From positions 1 through 6,322 of the forward strand of contig JAYWGO010000081.1 of NCBI GenBank assembly GCA_043778205.1: a DNA stretch of 6,322 nucleotides. Reading direction: 5' to 3'. Within the stretch, counting starts at the first letter, position 1; the number at the start of each line of letters is the position of its first letter. This DNA comes from JAAFIP01 sp043778205 (GTDB lineage Bacteria > Pseudomonadota > Gammaproteobacteria > Burkholderiales > Burkholderiaceae_C). Made by a program: the position numbers and the translations under genes. Of this stretch, positions 1-5,860 are shown piece by piece. Below the pieces are notes generated by a model. The model was not told the DNA's origin and made no database searches. It saw nothing but the letters and a program-made list of their open reading frames with translations.

Positions 1-94
1 TTCGATGTTCAAATCGAGACCAGACTGAAATGCGATATTTGGCAAGTAAATCATTGACTTACGGTGTTCTGATGGGGAAACGTTGGGACACTAC

Positions 95-246
95 TGAAAA
101 AATACAAAAAATACAAAAAAACGAAAAATTTAATTCAAATTAAAAAATCAAAACAGAAGCGAAATCTCACCCCAATCGTTTTATAACTTCATTTTCTGTC
201 TTCATATTTTTTTCTTAATTTTGGTATTTTTTGGTATTTCTTTTTT
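95..246. repeat. A-rich and T-rich tandem units forming an inverted pair
   Basis: Positions 95-120 contain two A-rich units of the type AAAAAATAC. Positions 219-240 contain two copies of the ten-base unit TTTTGGTATT (second copy ending in C). The reverse complement of the second block (AAATACC, AAAAAATACC) nearly matches the first, apart from an extra C per unit. The two blocks could therefore pair across about 100 nt. This may be simple low-complexity DNA. Confidence 0.5.
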
Positions 247-290
247 GCGCCCTTTGCGAAATCTTCGCGCCCTCTGCGTTCAAAAAAGTC
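241..290 (-). repeat. GCGAAG/TTTCGC dispersed repeat, copy 1
   Basis: Read on the minus strand this segment contains AACGCAGAGG, then GCGCGAAG, then ATTTCGC and AAAGGGCGC. A related sequence is found on the plus strand at about 4101-4143, at the 5' end of the permease reading frame. Over the first 25 aligned bases 19 match, and the match continues through GGGCGC with one base deleted. I recall similar 'GCAGAGG...GCGAAG' repeats as common intergenic elements in many bacteria. Their function is unknown to me. Confidence 0.55.
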
Positions 291-302
291 CCCGTATTAA
301 AC

Positions 303-344
303 CTCGCCTGTTTACAACGCATTCAAGCAGCGCAAACAGGCGAG
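303..344 (-). terminator. Perfect 11-bp stem-loop after the BMP gene, probable terminator
   Basis: CTCGCCTGTTT at 303-313 is the exact reverse complement of AAACAGGCGAG at 334-344, with a 20-nt loop. The stem begins nine bases past the TAG stop of the minus-strand BMP gene, where a terminator would be expected. The run of U after the stem is short (GTTTAAT), so intrinsic termination may be weak. It could equally protect the mRNA 3' end. Confidence 0.55.
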
Positions 345-353
345 CAAAAAGAG

Positions 354-1361
354 CTATTTAAAAGAAGCCTTAGGCTGCGTATCGTCCACTTTCACCGTGT
401 ACTTGCCTGCCAAGATGGCTTCTTGTTTGGCCGCTACCTTGGCCTTGATATCGGCAGGCACTTTGCTGTCAAAGGTGCCCAGGGGTGCCAGCTCGGAGCC
501 TTTGTGTTTCATCATGCTGAACCGGCCGTAGTCCTCGGGTTTGAAGGCACCTTCTTTCACCAGCTTAAGGGCGCGGTCAATAGACGGCTCCATGTTCCAC
601 AGCGCAGAAGTTACCACGGTGTCGGGGTATTTGTCTTGCGTGTTGATGACGTTGCCAATGGCCAGTTTGCCTTTTTCTTTGGCCGCGTCGCTTACGCCAA
701 ATCTTTCGGCGTACATCACATCGGCCCCTTTGTCGATCATGGCAAAGGCGGCTTCTTTGGCTTTGGGTGGGTCAAACCAACTGTTGATGAAACTCACGCT
801 AAATTCCACCTTGGGGTTGGTCTCTTTGGCCCCCATCATGAAGGCGTGCATCAAGCGGTTTACTTCGGGAATAGGAAAGCCGCCCACCATGCCAATTTTG
901 TTGCTCTTGGTCATGCCGCCCGCCACCATGCCGCTTAAGTACGCAGGCTCTTGGATAAAGTTGTCAAATACGCTGAAGTTAGGGGCCTGCGGCTTGCCCG
1001 AGCTGCCCATCAAAAACGACACTTTGGGGAAGTCTTTGGCCACTTTGCGCGCGGCAGCCTCTACGGCAAAAGCTTCCCCCACAATGAAGGTGTTGCCGCC
1101 CTGGGCGTATTCGCGCATCACGCGCTCGTAGTCGGCGTTGGTTACGTTTTCGCTGGCTTTGTATTCAATATCACCACGCGCCTCAGCGGCTTTGAGCGCT
1201 TTGTGAATCCGGCTTACCCACTGCTGCTCGAACGGCACGGTGTAGATAGCTGCGACCTTTGTTTTGCTTTGCGCAAAGGCCGCTCCTGGCCCCGCCACTG
1301 CCAGAGCAGCCGCCAGGGCTGCTGACAGTTTAACGAGGCAACGGCGATTCAAATATGACAT
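354..1361 (-). CDS. BMP-family (PnrA-like) ABC transporter substrate-binding protein
   Basis: This is a periplasmic binding protein of the basic membrane protein (BMP/PnrA) family, whose studied members bind nucleosides or nucleobases for ABC import. I start it at the ATG at 1361 because an AAGGAG (1368-1373) lies 6 nt upstream; the frame stays open to a TTG at 1391 that has no such signal. The 335-aa product begins with a signal peptide: basic MSYLNRRCLVK, a hydrophobic Ala/Leu core, and likely cleavage after AFA at residue 30. Family features follow: an early strand VAAIYTVPFEQQWVSRIHKAL (36-56), FDNFIQEPAYLSGMVAG (132-148), IGMVGGFPIPEVNR (156-169) and NSWFDPPKAKEAA (193-205) before GADVMYAE (212-219). 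There is no lipobox cysteine, so it is probably soluble in the periplasm. It follows upp on the same strand after 106 nt, which suggests a nucleobase or nucleoside ligand (inference). No permease or ATPase partner for it is in the window; these may lie to the left. Confidence 0.93.
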   Translation of the reverse strand: MSYLNRRCLVKLSAALAAALAVAGPGAAFAQSKTKVAAIYTVPFEQQWVSRIHKALKAAEARGDIEYKASENVTNADYERVMREYAQGGNTFIVGEAFAVEAAARKVAKDFPKVSFLMGSSGKPQAPNFSVFDNFIQEPAYLSGMVAGGMTKSNKIGMVGGFPIPEVNRLMHAFMMGAKETNPKVEFSVSFINSWFDPPKAKEAAFAMIDKGADVMYAERFGVSDAAKEKGKLAIGNVINTQDKYPDTVVTSALWNMEPSIDRALKLVKEGAFKPEDYGRFSMMKHKGSELAPLGTFDSKVPADIKAKVAAKQEAILAGKYTVKVDDTQPKASFK

Positions 1362-1367
1362 GACAAA

Positions 1368-1373
1368 CTCCTT
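1368..1373 (-). promoter_or_regulatory. Ribosome binding site AAGGAG of the BMP gene
   Basis: On the minus strand AAGGAG is followed by six bases and the ATG at 1361. It is the strongest Shine-Dalgarno match among the main genes and excludes the upstream TTG start at 1391. Confidence 0.8.
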
Positions 1374-1388
1374 AAGAAAAGTTAACAA

Positions 1389-1406
1389 CAACTACAACTA
1401 CAACTG
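1389..1406. repeat. CAACTA hexanucleotide tandem repeat in the BMP leader
   Basis: There are three CAACTA units in a row (the last ends in G), preceded by CAA. The repeat lies 28-45 nt upstream of the BMP start codon, between the presumed promoter region and the ribosome binding site. A copy-number change here would alter leader length but not the reading frame. Confidence 0.6.
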
Positions 1407-1430
1407 AAAATTTAATATCACTATTGTTTT

Positions 1431-1462
1431 AATAGCTGCTTGTGCAGCATTTCCTTGGGCGA
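1431..1462 (+). repeat. 30-nt intergenic repeat, copy A (with perfect hairpin)
   Basis: The core TAGCTGCTTGTGCAGC is followed by ATTTCCTTGGGCGA. It is shared with copies at 2309-2340 (plus) and 5861-5890 (minus). Here it contains a perfect hairpin GCTGC-TTGT-GCAGC (1436-1449). It begins five bases past the upp stop in the direction of upp transcription, so it could form the 3' end of the upp message, although no strong U-run follows. A second small stem, CTATT-GTTTT-AATAG (1421-1435), adjoins it. Confidence 0.75.
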
Positions 1463-1467
1463 TAGGC

Positions 1468-2112
1468 CTATTGGGTGCCAAAAATACGGTCTCCTGCATC
1501 GCCCAGCCCAGGCAAAATATAGCCATGGTCGTTCAGCTGGCGGTCAATAGCTGCGGCGTAAATGGCCACATCGGGGTGGGCTTTTTGCATGGCATCTACG
1601 CCTTCAGGGCAGCCTACCAGGCAGACAAATTTGATTGACTTGGGGTTAAGTTCTTTCAGCCGCGTGACGGCTGCAATGGCCGAGTTGCCGGTGGCCAGCA
1701 TGGGGTCTACCACCACAATGTCGCGCTGGCCCATGTCTTTGGGCATTTTGAAGTAATACTCCACCGGGCTGAGCGTAGCGGGGTCGCGGTACAGGCCAAT
1801 ATGCCCTACGCGGGCACCGGGCACCACCGACAGCATGCCTTCTAAGATGCCATTTCCGGCCCGCAAAATGCTCACAAACACCAGCTTTTTACCGTCAATG
1901 GCTTTGCCGGTCATTTTCTCCATCGGGGTTTCGATTTCTACATCTTGCATTGCCATGTCAGCGGTTACTTCGTAGGCCAGCAGCATGGAGATTTCATTGA
2001 GCAGGCGGCGAAAGGTGTTGGTCGAAGCCTCTTTTTTGCGCATCAAAGTCAGCTTGTGCTGCACCAAAGGGTGGTTGACAACGAAGACGTTGCCTTTGTA
2101 GTTAGAGTTCAT
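1468..2112 (-). CDS. upp: Uracil phosphoribosyltransferase
   Basis: This cytoplasmic pyrimidine-salvage enzyme joins uracil to PRPP to give UMP and pyrophosphate. The 214-aa product is close to the usual 208-210 aa. It has the ILRAG segment (82-86) and the PRPP-binding loop VVVDPMLATGNSA (133-145), where many relatives have GGS rather than GNS. It also has PEGVDAMQKAHPDV (169-182) and the uracil-binding C-terminus GYILPGLGDAGDRIFGT (197-213). The ATG at 2112 fits the family N-terminus, but the bases before it (CAACCACCACC) contain no Shine-Dalgarno sequence. The gene lies upstream of and in the same direction as the BMP binding-protein gene, consistent with joint uptake and salvage of nucleobases. 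A weak promoter-like pair (TGTACA, 18 nt, TAGAAT on the minus strand, about 2210-2239) lies upstream; I am not confident in it. Confidence 0.97.
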   Translation of the reverse strand: MNSNYKGNVFVVNHPLVQHKLTLMRKKEASTNTFRRLLNEISMLLAYEVTADMAMQDVEIETPMEKMTGKAIDGKKLVFVSILRAGNGILEGMLSVVPGARVGHIGLYRDPATLSPVEYYFKMPKDMGQRDIVVVDPMLATGNSAIAAVTRLKELNPKSIKFVCLVGCPEGVDAMQKAHPDVAIYAAAIDRQLNDHGYILPGLGDAGDRIFGTQ

Positions 2113-2441
2113 GGTGGTGGTTGAATTAATTAAAAAAATGAAAGCGGGTTGGCTGTGTTCATTATGTCCAGAACCCCGGTGAAGGGGTGCAGGGCTTTCA
2201 TCAGTTGAATTATTCTACGTGCTGTGGGGTGTGGCTGTACAGGGGTGTAAGCAAGGGGTATGCCAGCGGGGCGCGCACCCTACTTGGGTCGGGGTTCGCT
2301 ATTTAAATAGTAGCTACTTGTGCAGCATTTCCTTGGTCGAGAGGGCTAAAATGACCTGAAAAATGCTGCCCTAAAAGCGATAAGATCAGCAGCATACAGC
2401 TCACAATACAGCCCATAACACAGCCCCACGAGAACCCGCCC
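2113..2441. other. Gap between divergent upp and thioesterase genes
   Basis: No gene is visible in these 329 nt. The gap should contain the promoters of upp (minus) and of the thioesterase gene (plus), since the two are divergent. What can be seen: a small stem ACCCC/GGGGT (2173-2188); a perfect 12-bp palindrome CTATTTAAATAG (2299-2310); repeat copy B (2309-2340); a TAAAAT hexamer at about 2346 that could be a -10 element; and an ATGCTGC/GCAGCAT stem (2363-2395) in the thioesterase leader. No clear operator was recognised. Confidence 0.5.
2309..2340 (+). repeat. 30-nt intergenic repeat, copy B
   Basis: The core reads TAGCTACTTGTGCAGC then ATTTCCTTGGTCGA. From 2311 to 2340 it differs from copy A at two of 30 positions. 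Its left end merges with a perfect palindrome AGTAGCTACT (2309-2318), and an adjoining palindrome CTATTTAAATAG covers 2299-2310. It lies about 100 nt upstream of the thioesterase start. Confidence 0.75.
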
Positions 2442-2864
2442 ATGCCCAGCAAAACCGACATCAGCAACTTTTTGGCACAAGAATTCCCGCAGAACAAATG
2501 CACCGTGGAAGCGGTGGGCCAGCAGGGCGCAACCATCCGGCATGCGATTGGCACCAGCGAGCTGCGCCCTGGCGGCACGGTGTCGGGCCCGGTGATGATG
2601 ACAGTGGCCGATGTGGCGCTGTACGTGGCTATTTTGGGCGAAATTGGCATTGTGCCGCTGGCGGTTACCACCAGCTTGAACATCAATTTTTTGCGCAAAC
2701 CCCGGGCCGATTGCGCTATCGTGGGTGTGTGCAAGCTGATGAAAATTGGCAAAACACTGGTCATTGGCGAGGTAACCCTCACCAGCGAAGGCCACCCAGA
2801 CCCGGTAGCCCATGTGGTGGGCACCTACGCGGTACCGCCGGTACGGTCTGGCGCTGCTAGCTAA
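2442..2864 (+). CDS. Hotdog-fold (PaaI/4HBT-like) thioesterase
   Basis: This 140-aa protein has the size and pattern of small hotdog-fold acyl-CoA thioesterases, which hydrolyse acyl- or aryl-CoA thioesters in the cytoplasm as homomultimers. The clearest element is the central helix RPGGTVSGPVMMTVADVALY (42-61). It matches the family pattern of a Gly-rich turn before a helix carrying an acidic residue; Asp57 in VADVA is the candidate catalytic residue. It is followed by the strand TTSLNINFLRKPRAD (76-90), typical of the 4HBT domain, then VGVCKLMKIGKTLVIGEVTLTS (94-115). The substrate cannot be read from sequence. The ATG at 2442 is the first good start; only a weak GAG-containing stretch precedes it. 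The gene stands alone on its strand, divergent from upp and convergent with the ABC ATPase gene 42 nt away, so context says little about its role. Confidence 0.88.
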   Translation: MPSKTDISNFLAQEFPQNKCTVEAVGQQGATIRHAIGTSELRPGGTVSGPVMMTVADVALYVAILGEIGIVPLAVTTSLNINFLRKPRADCAIVGVCKLMKIGKTLVIGEVTLTSEGHPDPVAHVVGTYAVPPVRSGAAS

Positions 2865-2866
2865 GC

Positions 2867-2911
2867 CCGCTGCAATGTGAGCCGTTGCAATGTGGGCCGC
2901 TGCGTTTTAAG
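2867..2911. repeat. Degenerate 15-nt tandem repeat between convergent genes
   Basis: Three 15-base units follow one another: CCGCTGCAATGTGAG (2867-2881), CCGTTGCAATGTGGG (2882-2896) and CCGCTGCGTTTTAAG (2897-2911). A further partial CCGACGC begins at 2912. The first two units differ at two positions. The block fills almost all the space between the thioesterase stop and the fbpC-like stop and reaches into the last codons of the latter. It may have arisen by local duplication. No clear terminator is seen between these two genes. Confidence 0.7.
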
Positions 2912-3980
2912 CCGACGCAAAAGTTACCACGTGGTCCACCTCGGGCCGTATACCGATCCACTCGCCCAGCGTGTGGTTGTGGTGGCTGGGCACATGGGCC
3001 ATCACGGTTTGGCCGGTTTTAAGCTGCAGGGTGTACAAAAACTCGTTGCCTCTGAAAGCTTTGCGCACGATCTGCGCTTGCACTGGGGAGGCATCGTCGT
3101 GGACGATGTCATCGGCGCGCAGCAGCACATCGCATTGGCCTTCGGGCAGCCTGGCCAGCTCGGCCAGGCTAATGTCGTGCAGCTCGCCCAAGGGGGTGAC
3201 TACATGCTTGTGCACCGCGCCGTTTTCTTCGTGCAGCTCTACCGTGGCCTTGGTAAACACGCCGTGGCCTATAAAGTCTGCTACAAAGCGTGTAGCGGGG
3301 CGGTGGTACAGGGTGTACGCGTCAGCCCACTGGTGCAGCGCGCCTTGGTGCATCACGCCAATCACATCGCCAATGGCAAAGGCCTCTAGCTGGTCGTGGG
3401 TTACAAACAATGCGGTTGCGCCTGCGGCTTTAAGAATGCCGCGCACTTCATGCGCCAAGCGCTCGCGCAGGTCTACGTCCAGGTTAGAAAACGGCTCGTC
3501 CAGCAACAGCAGCTGCGGCCTGGGGGCCAGCGCACGGGCCAGTGCCACGCGCTGCTGTTGGCCGCCAGACAGCTCGTGCGGGTAGCGGCGGCGCGTGTCC
3601 AGCAGGCCTACCAGTGCCAGCACCTCGGCTACGCGCGCTTGCCGCTCCTGCTTGTGCCAGTGGTGAATACCAAAACCTATGTTTTGGCCTACGTCCAGGT
3701 GCGGGAATAGGGCGTAGTCTTGAAACACCATGCCCACCCGCCGCTGCTCAGGTGCCAGCGACTGCTGGGCCGTGCTGACCACACTGCCGCCTAAACTGAT
3801 CTGGCCAGCGCTAACGGGCTCTAGCCCCGCCACTGCACGCAGCAGGGTGGTTTTGCCGCAGCCTGACGGGCCTATCAGCACGCCAATCTGCCCCGCTTCT
3901 AGGCCAAACGACACGTCCGCCACCGCACTTTGTGTGCGGCCCGCGTACTGCACCGACAAATGGCTGAGATTTAAAAACAT
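2907..3980 (-). CDS. fbpC: Iron(III)-type ABC transporter ATP-binding protein (FbpC-like)
   Basis: This is the cytoplasmic ATPase that powers an ABC importer, of the FbpC/PotA/CysA group. The 357 residues contain Walker A GPSGCGKT (37-44), the Q-loop Gln87 in VFQDYALFPHL, the signature LSGGQQQR (137-144), Walker B LLLLDEP (157-163), the D-loop SNLD (165-168) and the switch His195 in FVTHDQ. All catalytic motifs are intact. Residues from about 240 form a C-terminal TOBE-like regulatory domain, with LRADDIV (287-293) and a final stretch ending FASA. Iron specificity is inferred from the divergent FbpB-like permease and the Fur-box match just upstream of the start; sequence alone could also fit spermidine, thiamine or sulfate systems. 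The ATG at 3980 lacks a Shine-Dalgarno sequence (GAATGCCCTT precedes it), and a -10-like TAGAAT sits so close that the mRNA may be leaderless. Confidence 0.93.
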   Translation of the reverse strand: MFLNLSHLSVQYAGRTQSAVADVSFGLEAGQIGVLIGPSGCGKTTLLRAVAGLEPVSAGQISLGGSVVSTAQQSLAPEQRRVGMVFQDYALFPHLDVGQNIGFGIHHWHKQERQARVAEVLALVGLLDTRRRYPHELSGGQQQRVALARALAPRPQLLLLDEPFSNLDVDLRERLAHEVRGILKAAGATALFVTHDQLEAFAIGDVIGVMHQGALHQWADAYTLYHRPATRFVADFIGHGVFTKATVELHEENGAVHKHVVTPLGELHDISLAELARLPEGQCDVLLRADDIVHDDASPVQAQIVRKAFRGNEFLYTLQLKTGQTVMAHVPSHHNHTLGEWIGIRPEVDHVVTFASA

Positions 3981-3986
3981 AAGGGC

Positions 3987-3992
3987 ATTCTA
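3987..3992 (-). promoter_or_regulatory. Possible -10 element of the fbpC-like gene
   Basis: TAGAAT on the minus strand matches the sigma-70 -10 consensus at five of six positions. It ends six bases before the A of the start codon at 3980, so transcription could start at or next to that codon. No good -35 hexamer is seen at the right distance. The adjoining Fur box would overlap RNA polymerase binding. Confidence 0.3.
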
Positions 3993-3993
3993 G

Positions 3994-4010
3994 ATGATTA
4001 CAATTCTCAT
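3994..4010. promoter_or_regulatory. Fur box between the divergent fbpC-like and fbpB-like genes
   Basis: ATGATTACAATTCTCAT matches the palindromic Fur core ATGATAATNATTATCAT at 13 of 16 informative positions. It lies 13 nt upstream of the fbpC-like start and about 180 nt upstream of the likely permease start. Ferric uptake regulator with Fe(II) binding here would repress at least the ATPase gene when iron is plentiful, and possibly both genes. This is the best sequence evidence that the transporter moves iron. Binding itself is inferred. Confidence 0.7.
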
Positions 4011-4100
4011 TTAGATTGTCAGGCTTGTGGGTTGCGCCTTTTGAAGGGGCGACTTACCGATGGGCTCTTTTAAAACCCTGTGGACAGAATTCAGGAGACA

Positions 4101-4143
4101 GGACGCGAAGGATGCGAAGGTTTCGCTAGGGCGCTAAAGAAGA
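4101..4143 (+). repeat. GCGAAG/TTTCGC dispersed repeat, copy 2
   Basis: The segment reads GGACGCGAAGGATGCGAAGG, then TTTCGCTAGGGCGCTAAAG. It aligns with the minus strand of 241-290. It lies in the gap before the permease gene and is contained in the open frame that begins at GTG 4080, where it would encode a polar stretch GREGCEGFARALKKTKR. This suggests that the part of that frame before about 4190 is not translated. Confidence 0.6.
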
Positions 4144-4190
4144 CAAAACGCCCCTTTTTAAAGCAATTTTTATACGAGACCTTAGCGCGC

Positions 4191-5837
4191 GTGCCTACTC
4201 CACGACTTATTTTTACTTTGAAACGCTTAGCCCAACTTCCACTTTTGCTGACTGCCACGCTGATTGTGCTGCCGGTGCTGGCGGTGCTGGCTTCGGTGCT
4301 GCAGGTTAATGGGCAGAGCAGCCAAATTTTGCTGGAGATGGCTGGCACGGTGCTGCCGCAGTACGCGCTGACTTCCGTGGTGCTGTGCTTGCTGGTGGCG
4401 CTGGGTGTGGGCTTGCTGGGCACGGCCACGGCTTGCGCCGTAACGCTGTTTGACTTTCCCGGGCGGCGCTTTTTTGAATGGGCGCTGCTGCTGCCGCTGG
4501 CCATGCCCGCCTACGTGGTGGCCTACGCCTACACCGACTTTTTGCAGTACGCAGGCCCCGCGCAAACCGCTTTGCGCAGCGCGCTAGGCTTGCAAGGCCG
4601 CGTGCTGCCCGAGGTGCGCAGCCTGGGCGGCGCAGTGCTGGTGTTTGTGGTGACCCTGTACCCTTATGTGTACCTGCTGGCCCGCGCCGCACTGGCCGAG
4701 CGCGCCACGCATTTGATGGAAGCCGCCCGCCTGCTGGGCGCACCGCTTAAGCGCCGCATTACCCGCATTGCATTGCCGCTGGCCCGCCCCGCTATCGCTG
4801 CTGGCATTGCCCTGGCGCTGATGGAAACACTGGCCGACTACGGGGTGTCCAGCTACTTTGGCATTCAAACTTTTACGGCCGGTATTTACAAAGCCTGGCT
4901 GTCGATGGACAACCGCATAGCCGCTGCGCAACTGGCAGTGTGCTTGCTGGCCATAGTGGCGGTGCTCCTTAAAATAGAGCGCCATGCACAAAAGCGCATG
5001 CGCTTTGCCAGCGGCAAAGCGGCCCGCGCAGGCAGCGCAGACGCGCGGCCCGCGCCATTGCGTGGCCGGCGCTTGGTGGTGGTGTGCTGTGTGTGCGGCT
5101 TGCCGGTGCTGCTGGGCTTTGTGCTGCCTGTGCTGTTTATGCTGCGGCCCCTAGCGCAGGGCTGGAGCAGTCTGGACGCACCGCTGCCCTGGGCTGCCTT
5201 TGGCGCATGGGCGTTTAACAGCGTCAAGCTGGCCAGCATGGCCGCGCTGCTGGCTGTGGGCTTGGCACTGTGCATGGCCTTTGTGGCGCGCCGCACGCCC
5301 AACGCGTTTACTTTGGGTGTAGTCAACATCGCCAGCATGGGCTACGCCGTGCCAGGCGCAGTGATCGTGGTGGGCCTGCTGATTCCCGTGGGCGCGCTGC
5401 AGGCGGCCCAGCCCAGCTGGGGTGTGGGCTACTGGGTAACAGCCACCGTGCTGGGCGTGGTGTGGGCCTACTTGGTGCGCTTTAGCGCCGTGGCGCTGCA
5501 AAGTATCCAAAGCGGCTACACCCGCGTGCCGCACAGCCTAGACGACAGCGCCCGCATGCTGGGGGCCAGTGGCTTTGCGCTGCTGCGCCGGGTGCATTGG
5601 CCGCTCTTGCGCCGCTCTACCTTGGTGGCCACGCTGCTGGTGTTTGTAGACGTGATGAAAGAGCTGCCAGCCACCTTGGTGCTGCGCCCGTTTAACCACG
5701 ACACCCTGGCCGTGATGGCCTACCAGCTGGCCCGAGATGAGCGGCTGGGCGAAGCAGCGTTGCCGTGTTTGGCACTGGTAGCAGTGGGGTTGGTACCGGT
5801 GATGCTGCTAAGCCGCAGTATGCGGCAGAAAGCTTAA
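4191..5837 (+). CDS. fbpB: Iron(III)-type ABC transporter permease, two fused membrane domains (FbpB-like)
   Basis: This inner-membrane channel subunit of a ferric-ion ABC importer has two tandem BPD_transp_1 permease domains in one chain, as FbpB/SfuB proteins do. From GTG 4191 it has 548 aa; the frame is open back to GTG 4080 (585 aa), but those extra 37 codons largely cover a dispersed repeat. Neither start has a good ribosome binding site, and a TTG at 4218 is also possible. About 12 membrane helices are expected; TM1 is around residues 14-38. The ATPase-docking EAA loops are EAARLLG...IALPLARP (about 177-200) and DDSARMLG...HWPLLRR (about 451-475), each with the conserved Gly. A basic linker near 264-294 (RHAQKRMRFA...PLRGRR) joins the halves. 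The gene diverges from the fbpC-like ATPase across a Fur box. No periplasmic FbpA-type protein is encoded in the window, so the binding protein must lie elsewhere. Confidence 0.9.
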   Translation: MPTPRLIFTLKRLAQLPLLLTATLIVLPVLAVLASVLQVNGQSSQILLEMAGTVLPQYALTSVVLCLLVALGVGLLGTATACAVTLFDFPGRRFFEWALLLPLAMPAYVVAYAYTDFLQYAGPAQTALRSALGLQGRVLPEVRSLGGAVLVFVVTLYPYVYLLARAALAERATHLMEAARLLGAPLKRRITRIALPLARPAIAAGIALALMETLADYGVSSYFGIQTFTAGIYKAWLSMDNRIAAAQLAVCLLAIVAVLLKIERHAQKRMRFASGKAARAGSADARPAPLRGRRLVVVCCVCGLPVLLGFVLPVLFMLRPLAQGWSSLDAPLPWAAFGAWAFNSVKLASMAALLAVGLALCMAFVARRTPNAFTLGVVNIASMGYAVPGAVIVVGLLIPVGALQAAQPSWGVGYWVTATVLGVVWAYLVRFSAVALQSIQSGYTRVPHSLDDSARMLGASGFALLRRVHWPLLRRSTLVATLLVFVDVMKELPATLVLRPFNHDTLAVMAYQLARDERLGEAALPCLALVAVGLVPVMLLSRSMRQKA

Positions 5838-5860
5838 ATTTTTAGCGTTTTAGGGTTGTG

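Larger units (their letters stand above)
1..353. other. AT-rich intergenic stretch, no convincing gene
   Basis: This stretch holds no complete gene that I can support. Positions 88-250 are very A/T-rich and contain tandem A-rich and T-rich units listed separately. Positions 241-290 carry a GCGAAG-type repeat, and 303-344 a perfect stem-loop next to the BMP gene. At the left edge two short frames run off the window. On the plus strand one is open from base 1 to a TGA at 55-57 (18 codons, ending CDIWQVNH). On the minus strand an ATG at 54 opens a frame starting MIYLPNIAFQSGLDLNIE. Either could be the end or start of a neighbouring gene, but 18 codons are too few to decide and neither has a clear ribosome binding site. 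Confidence 0.6.

Noticed and set aside
231..1325. Long plus-strand frames (231-938, 541-1131, 951-1325) opposite the BMP gene
   Set aside because: They are antisense shadows: the minus-strand frame has a signal peptide, BMP motifs and a ribosome binding site, while these have no recognisable domain.
2250..2310. tRNA-like piece containing GGGGTTCGC
   Set aside because: No acceptor stem, anticodon arm or full T-arm can be drawn around it.
2303..2824. Minus-strand frames opposite the thioesterase gene (2303-2824 and 2346-2813) and the plus-strand frame 2498-2860
   Set aside because: None shows a recognisable domain, whereas the 2442-2864 frame has a clear hotdog pattern with the acidic helix residue.
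2877..3993. Plus-strand frames (2877-3389, 2971-3585, 3396-3710, 3730-3993) opposite the ATPase gene
   Set aside because: The minus-strand frame contains all ABC ATPase motifs in order; the opposite frames are by-products of GC-rich codon use.
4060..4137. ATG at 4060 opening a 25-codon plus-strand frame (MGSFKTLWTEFRRQDAKDAK...)
   Set aside because: No ribosome binding site, and its second half is translated from the dispersed repeat; a leader peptide is not supported.
4091..5704. Several 60-150 aa frames overlapping the permease gene
   Set aside because: They lack domains and start signals, while the permease frame has both EAA loops and the expected membrane helices.
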